Source: Bacillus sp. CHD6a (lineage in GTDB: Bacteria; Bacillota; Bacilli; Bacillales; Bacillaceae_I). Taken from it: DNA of 64,000 nt. The notes beneath the pieces were generated by a model. That model ran no database searches and had not been told where the DNA came from. It saw only the letters and a program-made list of their open reading frames with translations. Each line of letters begins with the position of its first letter. Position 1 is the stretch's first letter. Of this stretch, positions 8,980 through 18,914 are shown piece after piece. The DNA lies in contig NZ_LBMD01000024.1 in assembly GCF_001293645.1 (NCBI RefSeq), positions 1 through 64,000 on the forward strand. The letters run 5' to 3'. Position numbers and translations under genes: made by a program.

Positions 8980-11334
8980 ATGTCAAAACGAAAAAAAAGA
9001 CAAAGAAAAACCAAAAACCGGGATGAATGGAAACGCACAGTCACCTTTGAAGTAATGGGGCTGCTATTGTTGGCCATTACATGTATAGCGATTGCCAAAC
9101 TTGGTATGGTAGGACAAACCTTTGTTCTATTATTTCGTTTTTTTAGTGGAGAATGGTATATGCTCATGCTTCTTGGGTTATTGCTCTTATCTGGATATAT
9201 CATCTGGAAAAGAGAATTACCTACCTTCTTCTCAAGGCAATTGGTTGGTGTGTATGTTATTATGATGTCTGTTTTGTTGCTGAGCCATGTTACCTTGTTC
9301 AGGATGCTTTCACGCGGAGGCTCATTTGCTGATCCATCCGTTATCGGCAATACATGGGAGCTTTTTTGGCTGGAAGTAAACGGAGAAACAAGTACATCAG
9401 ACCTCGGTGGGGGAATGATGGGTGCCATATTATTTGCTCTGTTCCATCTCCTGTTTGATGCAAGAGGTGCACAGTGGATCGCAATGATATTCATTGTAAT
9501 TGGAATTATTTTAGTTACAGGTAAATCCCTCAATGACACTGTGATCAAAGTCGCTGCAGGCTTATTTGGATTTGCAAAGAACCAATGGCTAGCATTCATG
9601 GAAGATATGAAAGGCTGGAAAGAGGACAGTAACAAACGTAAAAAAGAAAAACAAGCAGAAGAGAAAAAACAGAAAGAAGAGAAAAAAGAAAAAACAGAAG
9701 AAGTCCTGGTTGTCGAGGATACCTCAACAGAAGAACTTATCTCTCCTCCTATCATCTCTTCTTTTAATGACCGAGAAACAGAACTAAATCAGGTGGAGGC
9801 GGAGCCTGTAGCTTCTACTAATAGAAGTGATGACAAAGATTCGGGCCAAGAAGAAGCCAGAGAACTAATTGCAAGCCCAATGGCGTTTACAGAAGTCGAA
9901 AATAAGGAATATGTTCTTCCGTCCCTTGATCTTCTAAACAAGCCAATAGCGAATCATCAAACTACAGAACATGAAAACATCTACCAAAACGCTAGAAAAT
10001 TAGAGAAGACATTTGCTAGTTTCGGTGTTAAAGCAAAAGTGACAAAGGTTCATCTTGGTCCAGCCGTGACAAAGTATGAGGTATATCCAGATGTGGGTGT
10101 TAAGGTAAGTAAAATTGTAAACTTAAGCGACGATTTGGCGCTTGCCTTGGCCGCCAAAGATATACGAATAGAAGCCCCGATACCTGGTAAATCAGCTATT
10201 GGAATAGAAGTGCCTAATAATGAAGTCGCAATGGTTTCCTTAAGAGAAGTATTAGATACTAAACAGGCCGAAAAGCCAGATGCAAAATTATTGATTGGCT
10301 TAGGTCGAGATATTTCTGGAGATTCTGTTGTGGCAGAGCTGAATAAAATGCCCCATCTACTTGTTGCAGGTGCAACAGGGAGCGGAAAAAGTGTTTGCAT
10401 AAACGGAATCATCACTAGTATTTTAGTACGTGCTAAGCCTCATGAAGTGAAAATGATGATGATTGACCCGAAAATGGTAGAGTTGAACATGTATAACGGG
10501 GTGCCTCATCTTTTAGCACCGGTTGTAACAGATCCTAAAAAGGCTTCCCAAGCACTGAAAAAAGTAGTAAACGAAATGGAACGTCGTTATGAACTGTTTT
10601 CCCACACCGGTACTAGGAATATCGAGGGTTATAATGATTACATAAAGAGGCACAACCAAGATGAAGAGGCGAAACAGCCATCCTTGCCTTACATTGTGGT
10701 AATCGTTGATGAGCTTGCAGACCTAATGATGGTAGCATCCTCTGATGTGGAAGACTGCATAACAAGGCTTGCTCAAATGGCCCGTGCAGCTGGAATACAT
10801 CTAATCATTGCCACCCAACGACCATCTGTAGATGTTATCACTGGAGTGATTAAAGCAAATATTCCATCCCGGATTGCCTTTAGTGTTTCTTCTCAAACAG
10901 ATTCTAGAACGATATTGGATATGGGGGGAGCGGAAAAACTTCTTGGTAGAGGGGACATGCTGTTTCTACCGGTCGGTGCTTCCAAACCTATAAGGGTACA
11001 GGGCGCATTTCTTTCCGATGAGGAAGTCGAACGAATTGTGGACTTTGTAATCGATCAGCAGAAAGCACAATATCAAGAAGAAATGATTCCTCAAGATATT
11101 AATGAAGAAGTGGAAGATGTAAATGATGACCTATATGATGATGCAGTTCAGCTTGTCTTAGAGATGCAGACTGCCTCTGTATCCATGCTTCAGCGTCGTT
11201 TCCGTATTGGCTATACAAGAGCAGCAAGGCTTATTGACGCCATGGAAGTAAGGGGAGTAGTCGGTCCGTATGAAGGCAGCAAACCGCGTACAGTATTAGT
11301 ATCAGGAAATCAAAGTGAAGATGTAGGTTCATAA
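8980..11334 (+). CDS. spoIIIE: DNA translocase SpoIIIE/FtsK
   Basis: SpoIIIE pumps the chromosome across the sporulation septum and clears DNA from closing division septa. The 784-residue protein has a basic N-terminus, about four membrane segments up to residue 180, a charged linker rich in Lys/Glu (about 210-330), and the RecA-like motor with GATGSGKSV near 463 and [11 protein letters not shown] near 575. The C-terminal gamma winged-helix domain (about 725-784) reads KOPS/SRS-type orienting sequences. The ATG at 8980 is preferred: AGGTGAG is adjacent, and the GTG at 8971 lies inside it. Length is close to that of B. subtilis SpoIIIE. Confidence 0.95.
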   Translation: MSKRKKRQRKTKNRDEWKRTVTFEVMGLLLLAITCIAIAKLGMVGQTFVLLFRFFSGEWYMLMLLGLLLLSGYIIWKRELPTFFSRQLVGVYVIMMSVLLLSHVTLFRMLSRGGSFADPSVIGNTWELFWLEVNGETSTSDLGGGMMGAILFALFHLLFDARGAQWIAMIFIVIGIILVTGKSLNDTVIKVAAGLFGFAKNQWLAFMEDMKGWKEDSNKRKKEKQAEEKKQKEEKKEKTEEVLVVEDTSTEELISPPIISSFNDRETELNQVEAEPVASTNRSDDKDSGQEEARELIASPMAFTEVENKEYVLPSLDLLNKPIANHQTTEHENIYQNARKLEKTFASFGVKAKVTKVHLGPAVTKYEVYPDVGVKVSKIVNLSDDLALALAAKDIRIEAPIPGKSAIGIEVPNNEVAMVSLREVLDTKQAEKPDAKLLIGLGRDISGDSVVAELNKMPHLLVAGATGSGKSVCINGIITSILVRAKPHEVKMMMIDPKMVELNMYNGVPHLLAPVVTDPKKASQALKKVVNEMERRYELFSHTGTRNIEGYNDYIKRHNQDEEAKQPSLPYIVVIVDELADLMMVASSDVEDCITRLAQMARAAGIHLIIATQRPSVDVITGVIKANIPSRIAFSVSSQTDSRTILDMGGAEKLLGRGDMLFLPVGASKPIRVQGAFLSDEEVERIVDFVIDQQKAQYQEEMIPQDINEEVEDVNDDLYDDAVQLVLEMQTASVSMLQRRFRIGYTRAARLIDAMEVRGVVGPYEGSKPRTVLVSGNQSEDVGS

Positions 11335-11345
11335 AATGTAAAGGT

Positions 11346-11377
11346 AAAGGCGGCTAAGAATAGCCGTCTTTTATTTT
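11346..11377 (+). terminator. terminator after spoIIIE
   Basis: AAGGCGGCT and AGCCGTCTT form the stem, followed by TTATTTTTC. Confidence 0.8.
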
Positions 11378-11526
11378 TCATAAAGAACGATAAGCTTATA
11401 AATCGCTTACTTTTTCGACAAAATCCTGTAATTTCTATTTATTTTACCCCTAAAAAGTGTTATATTATTTTGGATTAATAGGAAAACATGTAAAGTGTTT
11501 TGTAAACGGTTAATGGGGGATCAGTT

Positions 11527-12252
11527 ATGACGATTCGGTCAGACAGCAGACATTTGTATTTACTAGTTGTAGACAAATTAAAGCAAGATATTGAGAACAA
11601 GGTGTATAAAGAAAAAGAGAAATTACCTTCTGAGTTCGAATTGTCTCGACGACTAGGAGTTAGCAGAGCAACATTGCGAGAAGCATTGCGGGTATTGGAA
11701 GAAGAAAATATTGTTGTAAGAAGGCACGGAGTTGGAACATTTGTTAATTCAAAGCCGCTATTCTCGTCAGGTATTGAACAGCTAAATTCTGTAACGGAAA
11801 TGATTTCACAAGCTGGAATGAAACCAGGGACAGTCTTCTTGACTTCCACCATTGAGACACCAAGCGAGGAAGAATTAATTAAATTCAATGATAAAGAAAT
11901 TCGCGAAGTTCTTCATTTTGAACGTGTACGAACAGCAAATGATCTTCCGGTTGTTTATTGTATTGATAAAATTCCTACTACGATTGTGGAAGACTATCAA
12001 TCTTATAAAAACGAATCACTCTTAAAACTTCTGGAAAAAGAAGCAGGAAGATATATATCTTATGCCGTAACACATATTGAACCATTAGGCTATCATGATA
12101 AAATTTCACCTATCCTCGAATGTGAACCTGAAACGGCATTACTTGTACTAAAGCAAATGCATTACGATCAAAATGATGAACCAATTCTTTATTCACTTAA
12201 TTACTTTAGAGCAGATAAATTTAGTTTCCATGTACTAAGAAAGCGTCCATAG
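11527..12252 (+). CDS. ymfC: GntR-family transcriptional regulator (YmfC)
   Basis: The 241-residue protein has an N-terminal GntR winged helix (about residues 9-75; [28 protein letters not shown], where the recognition helix lies) and a C-terminal UTRA effector-binding domain of the HutC type (about 90-240). It corresponds in place to YmfC of B. subtilis. The start follows GGGGGATC. Target and ligand cannot be read from the sequence; the ymf genes downstream lie past a terminator, so control of them is possible but unproven. Confidence 0.85.
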   Translation: MTIRSDSRHLYLLVVDKLKQDIENKVYKEKEKLPSEFELSRRLGVSRATLREALRVLEEENIVVRRHGVGTFVNSKPLFSSGIEQLNSVTEMISQAGMKPGTVFLTSTIETPSEEELIKFNDKEIREVLHFERVRTANDLPVVYCIDKIPTTIVEDYQSYKNESLLKLLEKEAGRYISYAVTHIEPLGYHDKISPILECEPETALLVLKQMHYDQNDEPILYSLNYFRADKFSFHVLRKRP

Positions 12253-12259
12253 AAGTTGT

Positions 12260-12291
12260 AAAAACACCACATAATCGTGGTGTTTTTATTT
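12260..12291 (+). terminator. terminator after ymfC
   Basis: AAAAACACCAC pairs with GTGGTGTTTTT around ATAATC. Confidence 0.85.
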
Positions 12292-12460
12292 TGTGCATCT
12301 CTAGGTTGTCTGACTTGTAAATCTTTCTAATTTAACGTTATATTGGGTTTAGGACTATTTTTTGAACGTTATAGAAAGAATAGTACTGTCTATATTTTTA
12401 TACGATTAATTAACAGGATGAAATCTGTTGTGCCCCCATCAAAGTAAAGGAGGAGATTTC

Positions 12461-13741
12461 TTGAAATTAGTTGATGAAAGAACGTACACCCTTAATGGAA
12501 TTAACGTTCACACTATCCCGACCAATAAATTCAAGACGAATACTATTGTATTAAAAGTAAAGGCTCCGTTATCAGAAGAAGATGTGACAGTTCGAGCATT
12601 AATGCCGTATGTTCTTCAAAACGCAACAGAGTCCCATCCCCAACCTTCCCAATTCAGGGCATATCTTGATGAATTATATGGAGCTAGCCTTGCAGTGGAT
12701 CTAAGCAAAAAAGGGGAAGATCACATCATTTCTATGAGGTTGGAGATTGCAAACGAGAAGTTTCTAAAAGATTCCACACCGCTCCTTGAAAAAGGGATTG
12801 AACTGTTGAGTGAAGTACTATTGAAGCCCGTAACCGAAGGAAATGGCTTTAAGACATCGACAGTGGATAAAGAAAAAAGGGCGTTAAAACAAAGAATTCA
12901 ATCTGTATACGATGATAAAATGCGTTATGCAAGCCAACGTCTGATTGAAGAGATGTGTGCAGAAGAACCTTACCGCCTGAGTGCAAATGGTGAGAAGGAA
13001 AAAGTAGATGCCATAACATCAGAATCCCTGTATAACTATTATCAAAACATGCTAAAAACAAATGATATTCATCTTTACTTGGTTGGTGATATAAAAGAGG
13101 AAGTAGTAGATGAATATGTAAAAAGATACTTTGTATTGCCTGATCAGGATAACAAAGTAACGTCTTCTATTACACAACCTAATAAAGATAATAAAGAACC
13201 GAACGAAGTAATAGAACGCCAGGATATTAAGCAAGGGAAATTAAATATTGGGTACAGAACGAATGTGACTTTCAAAGATGACCTTTATTATGCTCTGCAA
13301 GTCTTTAACGGAATCTTTGGCGGATTCTCCCACTCCAAACTCTTTATCAATGTAAGGGAAAAGGAAAGTTTAGCGTACTATGCTGCGTCAAGGGTGGAAA
13401 GTCATAAAGGATTGTTGCTCGTCATGTCAGGTATTGACTTTTCCAATTACGAAAAAGCGGTAACAATCATTAACAAACAAATTGAAGCGATGAGGCATGG
13501 AGAATATACCGATGGGGAAATTTCTCAGACCAAAGCGGTCATAAAAAATCAAATTCTAGAAACCATTGATACTGCAAGAGGATTGATTGAAATCCTCTAC
13601 AACAATGAGGTTTCAGAAGTTGACAAACCAATTGAGGCATTCCTTGAAGGGGTAGAAAATGTTACAAAAGAGCAGATTCAGGAAGTTGCCAAGTTGGTGG
13701 AACTCGATACAACCTATTTTTTAACTGGGAAGGAGGCGTAA
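12461..13741 (+). CDS. ymfF: M16-family zinc peptidase homologue, probably inactive (YmfF)
   Basis: The 426-residue protein has the M16 fold (processing-protease/AlbE-AlbF-like) but lacks an HxxEH zinc motif: the expected place reads MPYVLQNATESHPQ. The TTG at 12461 is the start because AAGGAGGAG lies 5-6 bp before it; an in-frame GTG at 12428 has no site. Its partner ymfH begins 3 bp after the stop and does carry the zinc motif. An inactive and an active M16 subunit encoded together is the known arrangement for heterodimeric members. Substrate unknown. Confidence 0.85.
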   Translation: MKLVDERTYTLNGINVHTIPTNKFKTNTIVLKVKAPLSEEDVTVRALMPYVLQNATESHPQPSQFRAYLDELYGASLAVDLSKKGEDHIISMRLEIANEKFLKDSTPLLEKGIELLSEVLLKPVTEGNGFKTSTVDKEKRALKQRIQSVYDDKMRYASQRLIEEMCAEEPYRLSANGEKEKVDAITSESLYNYYQNMLKTNDIHLYLVGDIKEEVVDEYVKRYFVLPDQDNKVTSSITQPNKDNKEPNEVIERQDIKQGKLNIGYRTNVTFKDDLYYALQVFNGIFGGFSHSKLFINVREKESLAYYAASRVESHKGLLLVMSGIDFSNYEKAVTIINKQIEAMRHGEYTDGEISQTKAVIKNQILETIDTARGLIEILYNNEVSEVDKPIEAFLEGVENVTKEQIQEVAKLVELDTTYFLTGKEA

Positions 13742-13744
13742 GAG

Positions 13745-15028
13745 ATGGAAAAAATCGAATTTAAACAACTAGAAGAGAACTTATATCATGAAACGCTTGA
13801 GAATGGATTACAAGTGTACCTTCTGCCGAAATCTGGGTTTCATAAGACATATGCAACATTCACGACAAAATACGGATCAATCGATAATAAATTTGTACCA
13901 CTTGGTCAGGATGATTTTGTAACGGTACCAGATGGAATTGCTCATTTTCTCGAGCATAAGCTTTTTGAAAAAGAGCAGGGGGACGTTTTCCAAGATTTCA
14001 GTAAACAAGGTGCCTCTGCCAATGCCTTTACATCTTTTACAAGAACGGCCTATCTCTTCTCCAGTACATCAAATGTTGAACAAAACTTGGAAACGTTGAT
14101 GGATTTTGTGCAAGCACCGTATTTTACGGAAAAAACAGTTGAGAAAGAGAAAGGAATTATCGGTCAAGAGATCACGATGTATGAGGATAATGCCGATTGG
14201 CGTGCCTATTTCGGATTGATTGAAAGCATGTTCCATACTCATCCAGTTAAAATAGATATCGCAGGGACTATTGATTCTATTTCCAACATAACAAAGGATT
14301 TGTTATACACATGTTATGAAACCTTTTACCATCCGAGCAACATGCTCCTATTCGTTGTAGGACCGATGGATACAACAGAGATGATGCAATTCATCAAAGA
14401 TAATCAAGGAAAGAAAACATTTAAAGAGAAAGAAGAAATAAAACGTCAATTTGATGATGAACCTACATCGGTGAACGAAAAGAAGAAAGTCTTAAAAATG
14501 AATGTCCATACGTCAAAATGTATGGTGGGTATCAAGGAGTCGAATCCAACCAAACAAGGAACGGAGCTTCTCAAGCATGAATTAACAGTGAACATATTAC
14601 TTGACCTTTTATTCGGAAAAAGCTCTGATCACTACCAAAAGCTTTATGATGACGGCCTGATTGATGAGACTTTTGCTTATGACTATACGGGAGAAAAGGG
14701 ATTTGGCTTTGCAATGCTAGGCGGAGATACTTCAGAACCTGACAAGTTAGCAGAAAGAGTTCAAAATATATTGCTGCAGTTTGACCCAAATTCCATTCAA
14801 GAACAGGAACTGGAAAGAGTTAAAAAGAAAAAAATCGGATCCTTCTTGCGTGCTCTTAACTCACCTGAGTTTATCGCAAACCAATTTACGCGTTATGCAT
14901 TTAACAATATGGACCTTTTTGAGGTCACACCTCAACTTGAGAAAATTACGCTTGAAGACCTACAAGCTGTAGCTAAGGATTTTATCAAAGAAGAAGCATT
15001 TACAACGTGCCAAGTTGTGCCAAAATAA
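13745..15028 (+). CDS. ymfH: M16-family zinc peptidase, catalytic subunit (YmfH)
   Basis: The 427-residue protein has the inverted zinc motif HFLEH (His67, Glu70, His71) and the third ligand region EKEKGIIGQEITMYEDNADW about 75 residues on. It is predicted to cut small peptides, as the active partner of YmfF. GGAGG lies in the end of ymfF, so the two are coupled. A hairpin terminator follows at 15038-15076. Confidence 0.9.
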   Translation: MEKIEFKQLEENLYHETLENGLQVYLLPKSGFHKTYATFTTKYGSIDNKFVPLGQDDFVTVPDGIAHFLEHKLFEKEQGDVFQDFSKQGASANAFTSFTRTAYLFSSTSNVEQNLETLMDFVQAPYFTEKTVEKEKGIIGQEITMYEDNADWRAYFGLIESMFHTHPVKIDIAGTIDSISNITKDLLYTCYETFYHPSNMLLFVVGPMDTTEMMQFIKDNQGKKTFKEKEEIKRQFDDEPTSVNEKKKVLKMNVHTSKCMVGIKESNPTKQGTELLKHELTVNILLDLLFGKSSDHYQKLYDDGLIDETFAYDYTGEKGFGFAMLGGDTSEPDKLAERVQNILLQFDPNSIQEQELERVKKKKIGSFLRALNSPEFIANQFTRYAFNNMDLFEVTPQLEKITLEDLQAVAKDFIKEEAFTTCQVVPK

Positions 15029-15037
15029 AGATGCCAC

Positions 15038-15076
15038 GAAGTCCGGTTCGCGACTACACGAACCGGCTTCTTTTTA
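15038..15076 (+). terminator. terminator after ymfH
   Basis: GAAGTCCGGTTCG pairs with CGAACCGGCTTC across an 8-nt loop, then TTTTT. It sits between ymfH and ymfI. Confidence 0.85.
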
Positions 15077-15092
15077 TAAGAGGGAGATTGAC

Positions 15093-15809
15093 ATGACCAA
15101 AACAGCACTTTTAATAGGAGCGAGTGGAGATATTGGCAGAGAAATTGCCAGAACCATTTTGAAAGAAGGCTACATAACCTATCTTCATTATCATCAAGAT
15201 AAACAATCGGTACTTCATTTACAAGAAGAATTTGGCGAGGAAAAAGCCATTCCCATTCAAGCAGACTTAACGTGTGATGAAGGCGTGCATAAGCTCAAAA
15301 ATAGCACCTATTCATCTGTTGATGCAATTATCTATAATGCAGGTACAACCTTTTATGGTTTGATGACAGACATCGATGAACAAACAAAGCAACAGATGAT
15401 TCAACTTAACATAACATCATTATATTCAACCGTCCAAGCGTTTCTACCGGAAATGGTGAGAAAGAGATGGGGCAATATTGTGGTGGTTTCTTCGATCTGG
15501 GGAGAAATAGGGGCTTCATGTGAAGTGCTTTATTCTATGACTAAAGGAGCACAGCTCTCTTTTGTAAAAGCGTTGGCTAAAGAAGTAGCATTGAATGGAA
15601 TTAGAGTCAACGCGTTAGCACCCGGCGCGGTGTCTACAAAAATGCTGAATAATTTATCAGAGGAAGAAAAACAGGAAATAAGTGATGATATACCTATGGG
15701 CAGATTAGCTCAACCTTCTGAAATTGCCGATTCCGTAAGCTTTTTACTTTCTGAGAAGTCTTCTTATATTACAGGACAAACGCTGGGAGTAAACGGAGGA
15801 TGGAATTAA
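15093..15809 (+). CDS. ymfI: short-chain dehydrogenase/reductase (YmfI)
   Basis: The 238-residue protein is a classical SDR of the 3-oxoacyl-ACP-reductase (FabG-like) type. GASGDIG at 9-15 binds NAD(P), NAG is at 82-84, and the catalytic set Ser134, Tyr147 and Lys151 (YSMTK) is complete. The ATG at 15093 follows GAGGGAGA. Substrate unknown; elongation of fatty acids is a family guess and not shown by context. Confidence 0.88.
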   Translation: MTKTALLIGASGDIGREIARTILKEGYITYLHYHQDKQSVLHLQEEFGEEKAIPIQADLTCDEGVHKLKNSTYSSVDAIIYNAGTTFYGLMTDIDEQTKQQMIQLNITSLYSTVQAFLPEMVRKRWGNIVVVSSIWGEIGASCEVLYSMTKGAQLSFVKALAKEVALNGIRVNALAPGAVSTKMLNNLSEEEKQEISDDIPMGRLAQPSEIADSVSFLLSEKSSYITGQTLGVNGGWN

Positions 15810-15879
15810 CAGACCATGCATAAATCAGGAAGGAGCATCGCATACTAACTCTTGAACAAATGTGGAAGGAGGAGTTAAT

Positions 15880-16137
15880 ATGTCAGTACTTGATAACTGG
15901 GAACAATGGAAAGGTTTTTTAGGTGACCGTCTAAATCATGCAGAGCATGATGGGATGGACAATGGAGCTATTTCTCAACTTGCTTATGAAATCGGTGACT
16001 ATCTTGCAAAAGAAGTAGAAGCAAAAAACCCGCAAGAGAAAGTTTTAGCTGATCTTTGGAAAGTGGCAAGCCCAGAAGAGCAACATGCAATTGCCAATAT
16101 GATGGTTAAATTGGTTCAAAACGACGGAACGCATTAA
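15880..16137 (+). CDS. ymfJ: DUF3243 protein (YmfJ)
   Basis: This 85-residue acidic, helical protein of unknown function matches the DUF3243 family (YmfJ). It starts MSVLDNWEQWKGFLGDRL. AAGGAGGAG lies 7 bp before the ATG at 15880, which decides this start over the in-frame GTG at 15862. It has no membrane segment or signal peptide. It is followed by a terminator. Confidence 0.88.
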   Translation: MSVLDNWEQWKGFLGDRLNHAEHDGMDNGAISQLAYEIGDYLAKEVEAKNPQEKVLADLWKVASPEEQHAIANMMVKLVQNDGTH

Positions 16138-16164
16138 GAGAGGCCTCTACCTCTCTTTTTTTTG
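16136..16164 (+). terminator. terminator after ymfJ
   Basis: AAGAGAGG and CCTCTCTT flank a 6-nt loop with a run of Ts. Confidence 0.85.
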
Positions 16165-16262
16165 TTGCCAAATTCATAAGGAATCACTTTCTTATTAAAG
16201 AAATATTGGATATGATAGAAGTAACATATATAAGAACGATTTGTTAGAGAGGGTGAAGGGGT

Positions 16263-17057
16263 TTGATGGAGAAAAAAGAGTGGTATTTAGAATATGAAAT
16301 TCATATCAATAGGCCAGGACTACTTGGAGACATTGCTTCCCTTTTAGGAATGCTATCCATCAATATTGTGACAATTAACGGGGTGGATGATGCAAGAAGG
16401 GGAATGTTATTGCTAAGCGACTCAAATGAGCAAATAGTCCGGCTTGAATCTATCCTTAATACAATGGATAATATAACTGTTACAAAGCTGCGTGAGCCCA
16501 AATTGCGCGATCGGTTAGCTGTGCGACATGGAAGATACATACAGCGAGATGCAGATGATAAAAAGACGTTCCGCTTTGTACGGGATGAACTAGGATTATT
16601 GGTTGATTTCCTTGCAGAACTTTTTAAACAGGATGGTCATAAGTTAATTGGAATCAGAGGGATGCCTCGTGTAGGGAAAACCGAGTCCATTGTAGCTTCA
16701 AGTGTCTGTGCTAACAAAAGATGGTTATTTGTATCCAGCACATTGTTAAAGCAGACCATTCGAAGTCAATTAATAGAAGATGAATATAATGTGGACAACC
16801 TATTTATTATAGATGGTATAGTGTCAACCAAAAGGGCAAATGAAAAACATTGGCAGCTGATTCGTGAAATAATGCGGATATCTGCTGTAAAAGTGGTTGA
16901 ACATCCTGATATTTTCGTGCAAAATACAGAATATAAAATAGATGATTTCGATTATATTATTGAGCTTAGAAATAATGAAGACGAAGAAATCACCTACGAT
17001 GTAGTGCAACCAAATAATATGTTTGATGAGAATCCTTTTGGGGGTTTTGATTTCTAA
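16263..17057 (+). CDS. ymfK: DUF3388 protein with ACT-like N-terminus (YmfK)
   Basis: The 264-residue protein has an ACT-like regulatory domain at about 8-75 (EIHINRPGLLGDIASLLGML) followed by a domain with GMPRVGKTESIV near 142, which resembles a phosphate-binding loop. It matches YmfK/DUF3388, whose function is unknown. TTG at 16263 and ATG at 16266 both follow GAGGGTGAAGGGG; either could be the start. It is followed 21 bp later by ymfM. Confidence 0.8.
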   Translation: MMEKKEWYLEYEIHINRPGLLGDIASLLGMLSINIVTINGVDDARRGMLLLSDSNEQIVRLESILNTMDNITVTKLREPKLRDRLAVRHGRYIQRDADDKKTFRFVRDELGLLVDFLAELFKQDGHKLIGIRGMPRVGKTESIVASSVCANKRWLFVSSTLLKQTIRSQLIEDEYNVDNLFIIDGIVSTKRANEKHWQLIREIMRISAVKVVEHPDIFVQNTEYKIDDFDYIIELRNNEDEEITYDVVQPNNMFDENPFGGFDF

Positions 17058-17078
17058 AAATGTTGGAAGGTGTAATTG

Positions 17079-17975
17079 TTGACAGAACTAGGTAATAGAC
17101 TGAAACAAGCAAGAGAAGAAAAAGGCTTGTCATTAGAAGATTTACAAACCGTTACAAAAATACAAAAAAGATATTTAATCGGAATAGAAGAAGGCAATTA
17201 TTCCATTATGCCTGGTCAATTCTATGCCCGTGCATTTATCAGACAATACTCTGAGGCTGTGGGACTTGATCCTGAACTAATCTTTGAAGAATACAAAAAC
17301 GATATCCCTGCAAATGACAAAGATGAAATTCCTCAGTTGTCTAGAGTGAAAACTCGAAAACAGGTGCCATCTTCAAAAAATACAAAGGTTTTCAATTTTA
17401 TCCCTAAAGTGTTAATGTTCTTGGCCTTTGTTGCTGTAGTGGCCATCATCTATGTACTTGTACAGAACTGGGGAGTTGGAGGGGCATCTGACACTCAGGA
17501 GGAAAACAAAAACGTAGTCATTGACCCTGCGACATCAGAAAATGTAGACGTGGCTGAAGAAGAACAAGAACAAGAAGATGAAAAAGAAAAGCCTGAAGAG
17601 ACGGAAAAAGAAGAACCTGTAGAAGAAGAAAAAACGACAACGGGTACGTTATCCGAAGTAAGTTCAAACAGCCCCAATGCGATATTAGAGTTAAAGGATA
17701 CAGATAAATTCGAAGTGGAGATCTCAGCAGAGGGCCGAAACACGTGGGTGGGAGTAAGTAATGAGTCAGGAGAGTACTTCCTTAACAAAGAGCTTAAAGA
17801 TGGAGAATCGGAAACAATCGATTTATCAGCCCAAAAAGAAATCTTATTTAATGTGGGTTGGGTACCGGCAACGAAAATGAAGATCAACGGCGAACCATTT
17901 AACTTTCCTTTTCCAGTAAATGACGTAACAACACAGAGAGTCACTATTAAATTTGTATCAAATGGTCAACAATAA
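17079..17975 (+). CDS. ymfM: RodZ-like membrane protein (YmfM)
   Basis: The 298-residue protein has a cytoplasmic helix-turn-helix domain (HTH_25, about 1-75, LGNRLKQAREEKGLSLEDL), a single membrane segment near 110-128 (VLMFLAFVAVVAIIYVLV), a Glu-rich linker, and an extracellular DUF4115 beta domain (about 200-298). RodZ links MreB filaments to the elongation machinery, and this is the expected role. The TTG at 17079 follows GGAAGGTG with a 6-bp gap and is preferred to the TTG 3 bp upstream. Confidence 0.88.
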   Translation: MTELGNRLKQAREEKGLSLEDLQTVTKIQKRYLIGIEEGNYSIMPGQFYARAFIRQYSEAVGLDPELIFEEYKNDIPANDKDEIPQLSRVKTRKQVPSSKNTKVFNFIPKVLMFLAFVAVVAIIYVLVQNWGVGGASDTQEENKNVVIDPATSENVDVAEEEQEQEDEKEKPEETEKEEPVEEEKTTTGTLSEVSSNSPNAILELKDTDKFEVEISAEGRNTWVGVSNESGEYFLNKELKDGESETIDLSAQKEILFNVGWVPATKMKINGEPFNFPFPVNDVTTQRVTIKFVSNGQQ

Positions 17976-18001
17976 AGTCATCTGGATGATGGCTTTTTTT
18001 G
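17974..18001 (+). terminator. terminator after ymfM
   Basis: An imperfect hairpin centred on CATC-TG-GATG, with outer AAG/CTT, is followed by seven Ts. Confidence 0.6.
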
Positions 18002-18128
18002 TACAGACCTTTTGAATAAAGCTTATAACAAAGCCAACAATCAAGCTATCAACCTTAATCAAACATTAGACAAAACTGTGTATTTTATGTATAGTGGAAA
18101 AGCAATATTGAATGCTGGAGGAATGAAC

Positions 18129-18707
18129 GTGAATTTACCTAACAAAATTACTGTGTCAAGAATCTTTATGATCCCTATCTTTATGATTCTAATGCTTGCT
18201 CCATTAAATTGGGGAGATCTTGCCATTGGAGATGAATCCATTCCATACACACATCTTCTTGCTGCACTTATATTTATCATTGCGTCCATCACCGACTGGG
18301 TAGATGGTTATTATGCAAGAAAACTAAATCTTGTAACCAACCTTGGAAAGTTTCTTGATCCACTTGCAGATAAGCTTTTGGTGTCCGCAGCATTAATTGC
18401 ACTTGTCGAGTTACAATTGGCTCCAGCGTGGATTGTTATTGTCATTATCAGCAGAGAATTCGCTGTTACCGGTCTACGATTAGTACTTGCCGGAGAAGGA
18501 GAAGTAGTAGCAGCGAACATGCTAGGCAAAATCAAAACTTGGGCTCAAATAATTGCAGTATCCGCACTTTTATTACATAACTTGCCATTTGAATTAATCG
18601 GGTTCCCATTTGCCACCATTGCTTTATGGATAGCTATGATTTTTACCATATACTCTGGCTGGGATTACTTCTATAAAAACAGACAAGCATTTGTTAATTC
18701 TAAATAG
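18129..18707 (+). CDS. pgsA: phosphatidylglycerophosphate synthase
   Basis: PgsA transfers glycerol-3-phosphate to CDP-diacylglycerol, the first step to phosphatidylglycerol, in the membrane. The 192-residue protein has about four membrane segments and the full CDP-alcohol phosphotransferase motif: Asp59-Gly60, Ala63-Arg64, Gly73, Asp77, Asp81. The GTG at 18129 is preferred because GGAGG is 7 bp upstream; the ATG at 18123 is nearly touching it. The in-frame run upstream to 18012 has no site. Length is normal. Confidence 0.95.
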   Translation: MNLPNKITVSRIFMIPIFMILMLAPLNWGDLAIGDESIPYTHLLAALIFIIASITDWVDGYYARKLNLVTNLGKFLDPLADKLLVSAALIALVELQLAPAWIVIVIISREFAVTGLRLVLAGEGEVVAANMLGKIKTWAQIIAVSALLLHNLPFELIGFPFATIALWIAMIFTIYSGWDYFYKNRQAFVNSK

Positions 18708-18740
18708 TCAAAAGAAAACGATTATCTACTATAATTTATA

Positions 18741-18871
18741 GCTGATGATTGGAGCAAATGGCTTAGACTCCTGCGGGGGAGTAGCGACATTGTTGAGACC
18801 CCACAACGAAGTGAGGACTCTCAAGGTCGGCCCCCGGAAAGCGAAGCCATTTGCGGAAATCACCAGCGGCG
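18741..18871. repeat. dispersed hairpin element R, copy 3
   Basis: It begins AGCTGATGATTGGAGC and ends GGAAATCACCAGC, so the ends pair with one mismatch. The interior is CCTGCGGGGGAGTAGCGACA and GGCCCCCGGAAAGCGAAGCC. It has the same orientation as copies 2, 4, 6 and 7 and lies between pgsA and cinA. Confidence 0.85.
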
Positions 18872-18914
18872 TTACCCAGACCCAACCATATCACTGTAAT
18901 AAGGGGAGAGTGCC

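Noticed and set aside
11501-11514. cre site before ymfC (TGTAAACGGTTAAT)
   Set aside because: It has mismatches at the central CGY and the final C and lies in the leader next to the start codon; too weak to list.
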